Assembly: GCA_016196035.1 (NCBI GenBank)
Contig: JACPYM010000117.1
Span: forward strand, 142,769 to 206,768
Direction of reading: 5' to 3'
Length of the DNA stretch: 64,000 nt
Origin: Acidobacteriota bacterium
GTDB taxonomy: Bacteria > Acidobacteriota > Blastocatellia > RBC074
Shown: positions 1-8,389 of the stretch, piece by piece
How positions within the stretch are numbered: the stretch's first letter is position 1
How the letters are laid out: the number at the start of each line of letters is the position of its first letter
Position numbers and translations under genes: made by a program
Notes under the pieces: model-generated
Told to the model about the DNA's origin: nothing
Seen by the model: the letters and a program-made list of their open reading frames with translations, nothing else
The model's database searches: none

Positions 1-80
1 CCCATCTCTTCATTCAGCGTGCCATCACGATCCAGGAAGATCGCGCGGCGCGGTTCAAGTTGGGTTTTAGCGTCTTTCAT
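1..80 (-). CDS. HAD-IIIA phosphatase, probable D,D-heptose 1,7-bisphosphate phosphatase, N-terminus only
   Basis: Reading leftwards from an ATG at 80, the first 26 codons run off the window edge. They give MKDAKTQLEPRR followed by AIFLDRDGTLNEE. The DRDGT block is HAD motif I (nucleophile Asp and acid/base Asp), and the xFLDRDGTxN form is typical of the HAD-IIIA family that includes GmhB and histidinol phosphatases. If GmhB, it removes the C7 phosphate during ADP-heptose synthesis for LPS. It is divergent from the lipase gene at 186. Only the extreme N-terminus is present, so subfamily assignment is an inference; the HAD call itself is well supported by the motif. Confidence 0.72.
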   Translation of the reverse strand, partial: MKDAKTQLEPRRAIFLDRDGTLNEEM

Positions 81-185
81 GAGCGATTTGCGAAGCGGCG
101 AGGATAGGACGTGCGGCGTGTCGAGGCAAGCGGCGGTTAATCCGCGCTGACAGGCGGCGCTTGAGTTTGCTATCTTTGCTGGTAA

Positions 186-1700
186 ATGGGGGCCAAACCG
201 TCGAGTCCAAATTTTACCACCCGCCGATTACGCCACAGCCAGACGCTGCTGGGCCAGGCATTGTTGGTCTTGCTGCTGCTGTTCGCACTGGCCACGTCCG
301 CCTGCTTGAAAGCGACCAAACCGACGCTGCCTAAAGTCTTCCCCGCGCCGCAACAACTCGCGCCCAAAAACAAACCGCCGCTCATCATCATCCCCGGCAT
401 TCTGGGCACCGAACTGGTCAACCAAAAGACGCAACAACGCCTCTGGCCGGAGTTGTTCCCGGCTGACCGCGACGCATTGTTGCTGCCGATTGCGTCGGCC
501 AACTTGCGCGAGAACCGTGACGACATTGCGGCAACGCGCGTGATCGAGCAGGCCGACCTGGGCAAGTTGGTTCCGCAAATCGGCGTGTATGCCGGCTTGC
601 TGCAAGCTTTGGAAAATTACGCCGGATACAAACGCGGCGACATTGATAACCCGGCCAACGACGGCGGCCGCGATACGTTTTACCTGTTTGCCTACGATTG
701 GCGGCGCGACAACGTCGAAGCGGCGCAATTGCTGGCCGAAAAGCTCGCCAAGCTGAAAGCCAAACTGAATCAGCCGGAACTGCGCTTCGATGTGATTGCG
801 CATTCGATGGGCGGGTTGATCGCGCGCTATTACGCGATGTATGGCGGGCGCGATGTGCTGAGCGACCCGATGTCCGAACCCGATTGGGCCGGGCTGCAAC
901 ACATCAACCGGCTGATTTTGATCGGCACGCCCAACGCGGGTTCCTTCGACGCCTTTCGCTCGTTACTCCAAGGCTATTCCGTCACCGAAGCCAATCACAC
1001 GCGCGTGGCGCTCTTTCGCGGCTTGCACCAGCGGATGATCTTCACGGTACCGTCAGTCTACCAACTGTTGCCGCGCAACACCGGCGCGCGTTTTTTCAAC
1101 GAGAAGCTGGAACGCTTGCCGCTCGATCTTTACGACGCCGAGATCTGGCGGCAACAGCACTGGTCGGCGGCGTTCGACCCGGTAATTCAAACCCGCGAGC
1201 GCAAAGACTTCGCGAAGAAGCGGGGTTTGGCAGCCGGGGAGTTAGCAGCGAAAGAATTGGCCGAGCGGCGCGCGCTGTTTATGGCCGCCGCGCTGGCGCG
1301 GGCCCGCGCTTTTCAACACGCGCTGGACGCACACAATACGAACTCCGTCAATTTGCCGCTCTATCTGATCGGCGGCGATTGCGAACCGACCATCGCCGGA
1401 GCGTTTTTGATCCAGGAAAACGGCGTGCCCATAACGCTATTCTGGCCCAACAAAGCGCTCGGCAATCGCCAGCAACGCCGTCGCGCCATAGACCTCATCT
1501 TCTTGCCCGGCGATGGGCGCGTCACGCGGCAAAGCCTGCTCGGCCTGACGCTGGAACCGGAAGCGAGTGAGCCGTTCTTGCGGGCGATGAAAGCGACGCC
1601 GCAACAAACGCTATTCAATTGCGACGTACACGGCGACCTGCCGCTCAATCTGATTATTCAAAACAATCTGCTGACGTTGTTGCTGGGGAATCAGTACTGA
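186..1700 (+). CDS. LCAT-family alpha/beta-hydrolase, predicted lipoprotein acyltransferase/lipase
   Basis: 504 residues. Residues 22-40 are a hydrophobic signal ending in TSAC (Cys40), a weak lipobox, so envelope anchoring is likely. The family hallmarks of lecithin:cholesterol acyltransferase-like enzymes are in order: IIIPGILGTEL (68-77, oxyanion loop), FAYDWRRD (168-175), the nucleophile elbow IAHSMGGL with Ser207, GDGRV with the candidate catalytic Asp443, and DVHGDL with His482. Length and triad order fit the family. The substrate is probably a phospholipid or other acyl ester, but nothing in the sequence fixes it. Start: the ATG at 186 is the first in frame; no strong Shine-Dalgarno is evident. 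It converges on the minus-strand gene ending at 1782, with a palindromic repeat between them. Confidence 0.85.
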   Translation: MGAKPSSPNFTTRRLRHSQTLLGQALLVLLLLFALATSACLKATKPTLPKVFPAPQQLAPKNKPPLIIIPGILGTELVNQKTQQRLWPELFPADRDALLLPIASANLRENRDDIAATRVIEQADLGKLVPQIGVYAGLLQALENYAGYKRGDIDNPANDGGRDTFYLFAYDWRRDNVEAAQLLAEKLAKLKAKLNQPELRFDVIAHSMGGLIARYYAMYGGRDVLSDPMSEPDWAGLQHINRLILIGTPNAGSFDAFRSLLQGYSVTEANHTRVALFRGLHQRMIFTVPSVYQLLPRNTGARFFNEKLERLPLDLYDAEIWRQQHWSAAFDPVIQTRERKDFAKKRGLAAGELAAKELAERRALFMAAALARARAFQHALDAHNTNSVNLPLYLIGGDCEPTIAGAFLIQENGVPITLFWPNKALGNRQQRRRAIDLIFLPGDGRVTRQSLLGLTLEPEASEPFLRAMKATPQQTLFNCDVHGDLPLNLIIQNNLLTLLLGNQY

Positions 1701-1704
1701 GGGG

Positions 1705-1779
1705 AGTAGTCAGTAGGTTATGATTTAACCGACTACTGACTACCGACTACTGACTACTGACTACCGACTACTGACTACT
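1705..1779. repeat. TCAGTAG-type heptad repeat, inverted, between convergent genes
   Basis: AGTAGTCAGTAGGTTA is followed at once by TAACCGACTACTGACTACC and further GACTAC units. The two halves are near-perfect inverted complements and would fold into a long hairpin on either strand. It fills the whole gap between two convergent stop codons, so it may act as a bidirectional terminator. Related copies lie at 19149, 34930 and 41480. Confidence 0.6.
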
Positions 1780-1781
1780 CT

Positions 1782-2831
1782 TTAAGGTTTGATTGGCCCC
1801 GGCAGCTCATCCGTAATTTTGATGTCGGTCTCGAACTTGCGATAGAACTTGAAGGTGAGCAGGTTGCGGAAGTATTTGCGCTCGCGGCGGTCGGCGATGA
1901 TGAACTCGGCGCGGATCGGCAGCAGAAATTCGCTGTCCAGGCCGCGCAGCTTCACAGTGTCATAATCCACCGAGCTTTCTGAATTGGTCACCGGATAATT
2001 CGCGGGCATGGCGTCCACGGCTGTGTCCAAGCGCAAGACCAGCTTTTTCTCGGCGTCAATCCAAACGGTGCCGCTGTAACCCGCCACGATTTGGGGGTAG
2101 CCTTCGGCCTTGACCGTCAGCTTGGAAGTCGGTTGTGGGACGGTGAAATCGTATAGCAGGGTAGGACGCGTGCCGAGCCTTTCTTTGCCTGCCGCTTTGA
2201 ACATCGCCTTGGTCTCGGTGTCGAACAGCGAGGCCAGCATCGAGGCGAAATCGCCGGTCGAATAAGCGCCGCCTGCTTGTTCGAGCGACTTCGTTGGCGG
2301 GCGGCCAATACTATTCATGGGTTTGTATTTCTCACCGTTCTTGCGGCTGTAGGTTAATTCATAAGTCAGCTTGTCGGCGCGATCCCAGGCGCCGCGCGCC
2401 TCAAAATCGAAATAACGCTCGACATCCTGCTGGCAGATGAAATCCGGCAGGTCTTCCAGATAATCGCGCACGTTGCGGCGCGTCTCTTCCAAAAACGGAT
2501 CGGGCGTTTCGCGCAGGATGGTGAGCTTGCTGTTGGCGTTGGCGTTCAACCGTTCAGCCACCCGTTTGATAGTGTTGATCAGATGTTGATGCGCCCCGTT
2601 GGCGCGTAGGCGGCTGACGGCTTCGGGCGTGGGGTCAAAGGCGAGGCCGACGCGTTCGACCAGCAACGCCAAATTGGCTTCGGTCAGGTCGCGCCCAACC
2701 TGCTGGCGTAATAGCGTATTCATCATCTGCAACGTCAATGGCTCGGTCGGTAAGGTGGAAGCCCGTTGTGCCCAGGTGGGCAACGCCAATACGTATAGAA
2801 AAAGGACAAGCAAACTGATTCGGTGTTTCAT
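1782..2831 (-). CDS. Secreted protein of unknown function
   Basis: 349 residues from the ATG at 2831, which has GAGG seven bases upstream; the longer reading frame (to 2870) lacks this. Residues 1-22 ([22 protein letters not shown]) have signal-peptide character, so export is expected. The mature part has an N-terminal helical stretch resembling a short repeat or death-like region (about 35-100), then a region rich in beta strands with many aromatic and charged residues (about 150-340: [34 protein letters not shown]). That pattern recalls outer-membrane-lipoprotein-binding or LolA-like folds, but no catalytic motif is visible and I do not assign a function. It converges on the LCAT-like gene. 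Confidence 0.72.
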   Translation of the reverse strand: MKHRISLLVLFLYVLALPTWAQRASTLPTEPLTLQMMNTLLRQQVGRDLTEANLALLVERVGLAFDPTPEAVSRLRANGAHQHLINTIKRVAERLNANANSKLTILRETPDPFLEETRRNVRDYLEDLPDFICQQDVERYFDFEARGAWDRADKLTYELTYSRKNGEKYKPMNSIGRPPTKSLEQAGGAYSTGDFASMLASLFDTETKAMFKAAGKERLGTRPTLLYDFTVPQPTSKLTVKAEGYPQIVAGYSGTVWIDAEKKLVLRLDTAVDAMPANYPVTNSESSVDYDTVKLRGLDSEFLLPIRAEFIIADRRERKYFRNLLTFKFYRKFETDIKITDELPGPIKP

Positions 2832-2903
2832 AAGTACCTCGCAGTGAGTGAACGCCGCCGCCACGTGCAACGCGCAAGGATTGTGCGTTATCCGCCCAGG
2901 TTT

Positions 2904-2943
2904 TTCCAGCCGCGCGCTGGTTGAGGGCTTTGCGCGGCTGGAA
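2904..2943. repeat. 12-bp inverted repeat upstream of rpsO
   Basis: TTCCAGCCGCGC at 2904-2915 pairs perfectly with GCGCGGCTGGAA at 2932-2943. It lies about 110 bases ahead of rpsO and is not followed by a T-run on either strand. It could be a leader structure or a small dispersed palindrome. Confidence 0.4.
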
Positions 2944-3052
2944 TCCCGGCTTTACAGCGACAAAGCCCGTGTGCTACTTTCCGCGCTTCAATTTCAAAGG
3001 AAAATCGTAATTAGACAGTTACACATAGATTTGGAGGCAAATAGAAATTGCT

Positions 3053-3322
3053 ATGTCGTTAGCAAAAGAAGTCAAGGTAGACATCGTCACGCAATACAAG
3101 ACCCACGAGAGCGACACGGGTTCGCCTGAAGTGCAGGTCGCGCTGCTGACCAAGCGCATCGTTGAGTTGCAAGATCATTTCCGCACCCACGCCAAAGACC
3201 ACCATTCACGCCGTGGCTTGTTGAAGCTGGTGCAACAGCGCCGCAGCTTGTTGGATTATCTGAAGCGGTGCGACATCACGCGTTACCACGATCTGATCAC
3301 ACGGCTTGGATTGCGCAAATAA
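3053..3322 (+). CDS. rpsO: 30S ribosomal protein S15
   Basis: 89 residues, exactly the usual S15 length. The sequence carries the family signature [20 protein letters not shown] (residues 16-35) and the C-terminal HxxDxxxRR-type block [16 protein letters not shown] plus [17 protein letters not shown]15 binds 16S rRNA early in assembly of the 30S platform. The gene is followed by pnp, the conserved rpsO-pnp order. The obvious GGAGG lies 15 bases before the ATG, an unusually long spacing, and there is no in-frame alternative because a TAG intervenes. Translation may depend on leader structure, as in other bacteria where S15 represses its own mRNA; that last point is family knowledge, not visible here. 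Confidence 0.98.
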   Translation: MSLAKEVKVDIVTQYKTHESDTGSPEVQVALLTKRIVELQDHFRTHAKDHHSRRGLLKLVQQRRSLLDYLKRCDITRYHDLITRLGLRK

Positions 3323-3343
3323 GATTTTGAATTGTTGCGGTGC

Positions 3344-3364
3344 CTGGGGCCTGAACGGCCCCAG
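3344..3364 (+). terminator. Hairpin just after rpsO, possible attenuator
   Basis: CTGGGGCC and GGCCCCAG form a perfect 8-bp GC-rich stem with a TGAAC loop, 21 bases after the rpsO stop. The following bases are not a clean T-run, so full rho-independent termination is doubtful; partial termination or RNA processing between rpsO and pnp is plausible. Confidence 0.4.
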
Positions 3365-3634
3365 ACGCCGCTTTCGTTGTGTGCCGAACGTGACGGCGTT
3401 CCTTATCTCTTGCGCACCTTGCAGAAAGCTCAGGCGAAGCTGTTTAAGCCCAGTTGCTCAAGCAACATCAACTGCCCGCCCTATTCCGCACATGCGAGCA
3501 GCCTGAGCCGGTGCAGCCAGTGATCATCCCAGCGCCATCATCACGCAGGCCGCTTTCGAGCAGCGCCAACGTGAACTCAACTTTCACCAGTACCAAGTTA
3601 CTTAACCAAGCCAATGTTATAGCCGTCGGCATTG

Positions 3635-3657
3635 CCGGGCGCGTGTTTTGCGCCCGG
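3635..3657 (+). other. Hairpin in the pnp leader
   Basis: CCGGGCGC (3635-3642) pairs with GCGCCCGG (3650-3657) across a 7-base loop, about 110 bases before pnp. In enterobacteria the pnp leader holds a hairpin cut by RNase III and used for autoregulation. A similar role here is only a guess. Otherwise the 446-base rpsO-pnp gap shows no gene. Confidence 0.35.
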
Positions 3658-3768
3658 TTGCGCCACGGCTTTTGTCGTTTCAAGTCGCAGTTCACCGTTC
3701 ACAGTTGCCAGGCCCATTGACTGCCGACTGCCGCACTGCTGACTGTTGTTGAAGAGGAGATATACAAA

Positions 3769-6039
3769 ATGTTTTTGAAGCAAGCGATCAATTTGGGCGG
3801 TCACGAAATCACCATCGAGACGGGCCGCATCGCCAAACAGGCCGATGGTGCCGTGCTCATCAGCCAAGGCGAAACCGTCGTGCTGGTCACCGCCGTTTCG
3901 GCCCGCAAGGCCAAAGAAGGCCAAAGCTGGTTCCCGCTGACCGTGGATTATCGCGAATACGGTTACGCCGCCGGGCGTATCCCGGGCGGCTATTTCAAAC
4001 GCGAAGGCCGTCCGACCGAGCGCGAAATCCTGATCTCGCGCATGACTGACCGCCCGGTGCGCCCGCTCTTCCCAGAAGGTTACCAAAACGAAACCCAGAT
4101 CATCTCGATGGTGATCTCGGCGGACGATCAAAACGATCCCGATGTCTTGGCGATCACCGGTGCGTCCGCCGCGCTCTATCTGTCGGACATTCCGTTTCAC
4201 ACGCCGGTCGCGGGCGTGCGTGTCGCGCTGGTCGAAGGCAAATACATCGTCAATCCGACCTACGAGGAAAATCGCGGCTCGTTAATCAACCTGATCGTCG
4301 TGGGCAGCGAAGAGGCCATCGTCATGGTCGAAGCCGGCGCCAAGGAAGTCAGCGAGGAAGTCATGGTCGAAGCCCTCATGTTCGGCCACAACGAAATCAA
4401 GAAGCTGTGTCAATTGCAACGCGCGATGTTTGAGACGCTCGGCATCAAGAAACGCGCATACACCACGCCTGCCGTCAACGAAGAGTTGCTAGGCCAGATT
4501 GCCGCCAAGTACACCGATGGGCTGCGCGACGCGCTGGACGTGACCAAGCACGGCAAGATCGAAAGCTACGCCAAGATTGACGAACTGCACGCCGCCTGCG
4601 AAGCCGACTTCCCCGAAGATCAACCGGCGCTGCGCAAGGAGGCGGGCAAGCTCTTCGACCGTTTGAAAGAGCGCATCTTCCGCGACGACATTTTGAATAA
4701 TCGCCGCCGTCCCGATGGCCGCCGCTTTTCAGAGATTCGCCCGATCAGCATCGAGGCCGGTTGGATTCCGCGCACGCATGGTTCGGCGCTCTTCACGCGC
4801 GGCGAAACCCAGGCCATCGTCACCACGACGCTCGGCACTTCGCAGGACGTGCAGTACCTCGACAACATCGAGTTCGGCGAGATCAAGCGCCGCTTCATTT
4901 TGAACTACAACTTCCCGCCCTTCTCGGTTGGCGAAACGGGCCGCACCGGCAGCCCCGGCCGTCGCGAAATCGGCCACGGCGCGCTGGCGCATCGCGCGCT
5001 GAGCGCCGTGATGCCGGACGAGACCGAGTGGCCGTACATCGTGCGCGTCGTGTCGGACATTACCGAATCGAACGGCTCGTCTTCGATGGCGACGGTCTGC
5101 GGCGGCGCGCTGGCGATGATGGATGCGGGCGTCCCGCTCAAAGCGCCGGTCGCGGGTGTGGCGATGGGTCTGGTGATGGAAGGCATGAAGTACGCCGTGC
5201 TCTCTGACATCGCGGGCGCCGAAGATCATTACGGCGACATGGATTTCAAGGTCGCGGGCACGCGCGCCGGGATCACCGCCTTGCAGATGGACATCAAGAT
5301 CACCGGCCTCAATCCGGCGATCCTTTCGGAAGCGCTGGAGCAGGCCAGGAAAGGCCGCTTCCACATCCTCGACAAGATGGATGAAGTGCTGCCCGCCGCG
5401 CGGCCCGAAATCAGCAAGTATGCGCCGCGCATCATCACGATCATGATTCCGACCGACAAGATTCGTGACCTGATCGGCCCCGGCGGCAAGATCATTCGCG
5501 GCATCGTCGAACAGACCGGCGCGAAGATTGACGTCGAAGACAGTGGCCGCGTCAGCATCGCCACTTCCAACGGCGAAGCGGGCGCGCGCGCCTTGCAAAT
5601 GGTCAAGGACATCACCGCCGAAGCCGAACCGGGTCAGTCGTACCTGGGCACGGTCACGCGCATCGTGGATTTTGGCGCTTTCATCGAAATCTTCCCCGGC
5701 ACCGAGGGCTTGTTGCACGTCAGTGAAATCGCGCCTTACCGCGTGCACGATGTGCGCGACGAACTGACCGAAGGCCAGCAAATCCTGGTCAAGTGTCTCA
5801 ACGTCGAAGGCAACAAGATTCGCCTAAGCCGCAAGGCTCTGCTCGCTGGTGAAGGCGGCGAAGAAGGCGGTGGCAATAGCGAAGACGAGGTGGATGACGG
5901 CGGCGGTTATCAACAACGCGAACGTCAGGAGCGCGGCGGCGACCGTGGCGGACGCGGTGGCGGCGGTGGTCGTCCGGGTGGCGGCGGTCGTCCGGGTGGC
6001 GGCGGTCGTCCGGGTGGCGGTGGTCGTGGCCGTCGGTAA
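3769..6039 (+). CDS. pnp: Polyribonucleotide nucleotidyltransferase (PNPase) with RGG-like tail
   Basis: 756 residues; phosphorolytic 3'-5' exoribonuclease, trimeric in the cytoplasm. Two RNase PH domains (about 12-145 and 320-545), the second with GRREIGHGALAHRAL (about 395-410) and the catalytic aspartates Asp486 and Asp492 in EDHYGDMDF, at the same numbering as E. coli. A KH domain follows (about 555-615, IRDLIGPGGKIIRG), then an S1 domain (about 620-695, GTVTRIVDFGAFIEI). The C-terminus (about 705-756) is an added low-complexity tail of Gly, Arg and Pro with four RPGGGG-type units, encoded by a short tandem DNA repeat. The start has a strong GAGGAGATATACAAA-ATG. A terminator follows at 6067. 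Confidence 0.98.
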   Translation: MFLKQAINLGGHEITIETGRIAKQADGAVLISQGETVVLVTAVSARKAKEGQSWFPLTVDYREYGYAAGRIPGGYFKREGRPTEREILISRMTDRPVRPLFPEGYQNETQIISMVISADDQNDPDVLAITGASAALYLSDIPFHTPVAGVRVALVEGKYIVNPTYEENRGSLINLIVVGSEEAIVMVEAGAKEVSEEVMVEALMFGHNEIKKLCQLQRAMFETLGIKKRAYTTPAVNEELLGQIAAKYTDGLRDALDVTKHGKIESYAKIDELHAACEADFPEDQPALRKEAGKLFDRLKERIFRDDILNNRRRPDGRRFSEIRPISIEAGWIPRTHGSALFTRGETQAIVTTTLGTSQDVQYLDNIEFGEIKRRFILNYNFPPFSVGETGRTGSPGRREIGHGALAHRALSAVMPDETEWPYIVRVVSDITESNGSSSMATVCGGALAMMDAGVPLKAPVAGVAMGLVMEGMKYAVLSDIAGAEDHYGDMDFKVAGTRAGITALQMDIKITGLNPAILSEALEQARKGRFHILDKMDEVLPAARPEISKYAPRIITIMIPTDKIRDLIGPGGKIIRGIVEQTGAKIDVEDSGRVSIATSNGEAGARALQMVKDITAEAEPGQSYLGTVTRIVDFGAFIEIFPGTEGLLHVSEIAPYRVHDVRDELTEGQQILVKCLNVEGNKIRLSRKALLAGEGGEEGGGNSEDEVDDGGGYQQRERQERGGDRGGRGGGGGRPGGGGRPGGGGRPGGGGRGRR

Positions 6040-6066
6040 ACACGTCCCACATTGTTTTCAACTTCG

Positions 6067-6103
6067 GCGGAGCGCATCGCATTGCGCTCCGCTTTTCTTT
6101 TTG
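6067..6103 (+). terminator. Rho-independent terminator of pnp
   Basis: GCGGAGCGCA (6067-6076) and TGCGCTCCGC (6083-6092) form a 10-bp stem with a 6-base loop, followed by TTTTCTTTTT. It lies 28 bases past the pnp stop. Confidence 0.87.
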
Positions 6104-6111
6104 TCGAAGCC

Positions 6112-6198
6112 TAGATCAGTTTGCAATTGTAATGTACGGGGGCGCGGTACTGACCGGGTGCGCACCTTTTCCCGTACACCGCTCTGCCATCCGATCTA
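6112..6198. repeat. Short (87 bp) relative of the TAGATCGG inverted-end element
   Basis: It begins TAGATCAGTTTGCAATTG and ends CCGATCTA, the same inverted ends as the 179-bp elements at 36373 and 50496. Its start is closest to the right end of those elements read backwards. The hairpin core is much reduced (GGGCGCGGTACTGACC). Probably a deleted copy. Confidence 0.5.
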
Positions 6199-6255
6199 AT
6201 TGCCGATGACCCTGAAAAAATTCAGTTCAAGCAAAGGTGCGCCTAACGACAAAGG

Positions 6256-6325
6256 CATGGGGGTTCAGCCTTCAGGCTGCTGCGCGCGCAACGCACGCCA
6301 GACAAGCTAAAGCTTGAACTCCATG
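6256..6325. repeat. Dispersed palindrome (CATGG...GTTCAGCCTTCAGGCTGC...CTTGAACTCCATG)
   Basis: The ends are inverted (CATGGGGGTTCAG against CTTGAACTCCATG), with an inner AGCCTTCAGGCT palindrome and GACAAGCTAAAGCTTG. A second copy lies at 18080-18158. Both lie near the end of genes. Confidence 0.6.
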
Positions 6326-6362
6326 CTTTTCTCTCCCGCTTGCACCACTACCTTCAACAGCC

Positions 6363-6863
6363 CTACGGTTTTTCCTGCCGCACCATGAACGTGTGGCGGC
6401 CCAACAACGCTGGCAGCCAGCGGGCCGGTGGTTGAGCGAATACGCTTTTGATTTTCGGCCACATAACCCTGAGCGGAATGCGCCAGCGCCACATCGGCAC
6501 AAAACCGAAGCGCGCAAAATAGCCCGGCTTCATCGTGCCGAGCCAGACTTTGGCGATGCTGCACTGAGTTGCTTTTTGCAAACCTGCCTGCACCAGTTGC
6601 TCACCGATACGCCGCCCTTGTCTTTCCGGCAAGACCGCGACCGAATGCAGTTCAGCCGATTGATCGGGATAACAATGCAAAGCCGCGCAACCGACGACAC
6701 CGGCAGAGCGCATTACAGCAACCAAGTACTCAGGTAGTTGTACGGTGATCTCGGCGGCTGAGCGTTGAAACAAAGATGGATCGGCCAGATTGGCGCGCAG
6801 CACAGCCAGGATGGCTTCGACATCGGCAGGAACTGCGGCTCTGACAAGTACCTCTTCGGACAT
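6363..6863 (-). CDS. GNAT-family N-acetyltransferase
   Basis: 166 residues from the ATG at 6863 (an in-frame TTG at 6869 is the only upstream alternative; neither has a clear Shine-Dalgarno). The GNAT fold is shown by VLVRAAVPADVEAI at the N-terminus, and by the acetyl-CoA site LHSVAVLPERQGRRIGEQLV (about 74-93) with the Q/R-x-x-G-x-G/A-like QGRRIG loop. GYFARFGFVPMWRW (about 121-134) is the usual C-terminal 'F-x-x-x-GF' motif. The pattern resembles small-molecule amino-group acetyltransferases related to the ArgA GNAT domain. Substrate unknown. It lies downstream of carA on the same strand, but 287 bases of duplicated sequence separate them. Confidence 0.83.
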   Translation of the reverse strand: MSEEVLVRAAVPADVEAILAVLRANLADPSLFQRSAAEITVQLPEYLVAVMRSAGVVGCAALHCYPDQSAELHSVAVLPERQGRRIGEQLVQAGLQKATQCSIAKVWLGTMKPGYFARFGFVPMWRWRIPLRVMWPKIKSVFAQPPARWLPALLGRHTFMVRQEKP

Positions 6864-6991
6864 CTGCAAACATTGGGCGAAATCGAACTCGTCACCTGCA
6901 CGACAAAGTTTTCGACAGGATTGACCGGATTTTTTTGGATGACCAGGATCAGGCCGGATTGCTGTTTTATCCTGTCAATCCAGCCAACATC

Positions 6992-7239
6992 CTGTTCATC
7001 CTGTCTCAAAGTTCCGTGGATTGGGCTATGCCTGAACCTGAACCATCTCTTGCAACTGTGCGCGGCGCGCGCGCATGTTGGCGATGAACTCGTGAAAGAG
7101 ATACGCCGCATCGTGCTGTTCATCCTGTCTCAAAGTTCCGTGGATTGGGCTATGCCTGAACCTGAACCATCTCTTGCAACTGTGCGCGGCGCGCGCGCAT
7201 GTTGGCGATGAACTCGTGAAAGAGATACGCCGCATCGTG
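6992..7239. repeat. Exact 124-bp tandem duplication covering the 3' end of carA
   Basis: 6992-7115 and 7116-7239 read the same from CTGTTCATCCTG to GCATCGTG. The right copy contains the last 30 codons and stop of carA plus 34 bases of flank. The left copy is therefore a detached coding fragment just downstream of the carA stop. Perfect identity means a very recent event or an assembly artefact. The flank at about 6905-7000 also carries inverted GGATTGAC/GTCAATCC motifs of another dispersed repeat. Confidence 0.95.
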
Positions 7240-8352
7240 CGGGCCGGGGCCTGCTTCAGGGTGGTATTGCACCGAAAAGACGGGCAAGCGGCGATGGCGC
7301 AAGCCTTCCAGACAGCCGTCGTTGAGATTGAAATGCGTCAACTCGATTTCATTCTGGTCGAGGCTCGCGGGGTCTACTGCAAAGCCGTGGTTGTGCGAAG
7401 TGATTTCGATGCGCTTGGTGCGTTCGTTGCGCACAGGTTGATTGCCGCCGCGATGTCCGAATTTGAGTTTGTAGGTCTGTCCGCCGAAAGCGCGCGCCAA
7501 AATCTGATGGCCCAGGCAAATGCCGAAGACCGGCGCGGCATTCGTCAACTGGCGCACGTTCGCCACAATGTGCGGCAACGCCGCCGGGTCGCCAGGGCCG
7601 TTGGAAAGAAAGATGCCATCGGGCGCGAGCGCCAGCACATCATCCGCCGAAGTGCTGGCCGGAACCACCGTCACCTCGCAACCCAGCGCCGCCAGATAAC
7701 GCAGGATGTAGTACTTGATGCCGAAATCAAAAGCGACCACACGAAACGGCGTTTCGCCCGGCTGCAAGGCCACACCCAGCGTCTCACGAAACTCGCCGAG
7801 CGCGTCGTAAGTTTGCACATCCTTTATCGAAGACCATGCATAACTGTCGCCACAGGTGACCTGGTCAACCAGGTTGCGGCCCAGCATCGCGGGCGCGTTT
7901 TGGGCTTTCTTGACGACGCTCTGTTCGTCGTTGTCGAGCGCCGAGAGGCAGGCGCGCATCGCGCCCTTTTCGCGGATGTGGCGCACCAGGGCGCGCGTGT
8001 CCACTTCGGAAATGCCGACGATGCCGTGCTGTTTCAGGTATTCATCCAGCGATTGCGTTGCGCGCCAATTGGAGGTGACCTCTGAAGCTTCGCGCACGAC
8101 GAAGCCTTCGACAAAGGGACGGCGCGATTCCACGTCTTCGTTGTTCACGCCGTAATTGCCGATCAGCGGATAGGTCATCGTCACAATCTGTCCGGCATAG
8201 GATGGATCGGTCAGAATTTCCTGGTAGCCTGACATCGCCGTGTTGAAGACGATTTCGCCTGTACGCTCAGTCGCCGCGCCCCACGCCCGCCCCCGAAACA
8301 CGCGGCCATCTTCCAACGCCAGAATCGCTGTTTTGTATTTATCGCTCGCCAT
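7150..8352 (-). CDS. carA: Carbamoyl-phosphate synthase small subunit (glutaminase)
   Basis: 400 residues. It supplies ammonia from glutamine to CarB for carbamoyl phosphate, feeding arginine and pyrimidine synthesis. The N-terminal CPSase small-chain domain (residues 1-140) has [28 protein letters not shown] and GNYGVN. The class I glutamine amidotransferase domain (about 200-385) has SNGPGDP, the nucleophile Cys279 in FGICLGHQ and the His/Glu pair in [13 protein letters not shown]. The start is the ATG at 8352 with AGGAGA 13 bases before it. carB is not in the window. The gene lies 37 bases downstream of the YIP1/TPR gene, so co-transcription with it and lepB is possible. Confidence 0.97.
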   Translation of the reverse strand: MASDKYKTAILALEDGRVFRGRAWGAATERTGEIVFNTAMSGYQEILTDPSYAGQIVTMTYPLIGNYGVNNEDVESRRPFVEGFVVREASEVTSNWRATQSLDEYLKQHGIVGISEVDTRALVRHIREKGAMRACLSALDNDEQSVVKKAQNAPAMLGRNLVDQVTCGDSYAWSSIKDVQTYDALGEFRETLGVALQPGETPFRVVAFDFGIKYYILRYLAALGCEVTVVPASTSADDVLALAPDGIFLSNGPGDPAALPHIVANVRQLTNAAPVFGICLGHQILARAFGGQTYKLKFGHRGGNQPVRNERTKRIEITSHNHGFAVDPASLDQNEIELTHFNLNDGCLEGLRHRRLPVFSVQYHPEAGPGPHDAAYLFHEFIANMRARRAQLQEMVQVQA

Positions 8353-8389
8353 CGTTGCCTGTTGTTTCTCCTGAAATTGAGATTTGAAT

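Noticed and set aside
228..902. Long minus-strand frame inside the LCAT-like gene
   Set aside because: It overlaps a gene with clear catalytic motifs, and its product is rich in Arg/Gln with no domain; a GC-driven shadow.
2848..3129. 93-residue frame across the rpsO start
   Set aside because: It overlaps rpsO in another frame and lacks any ribosome site.
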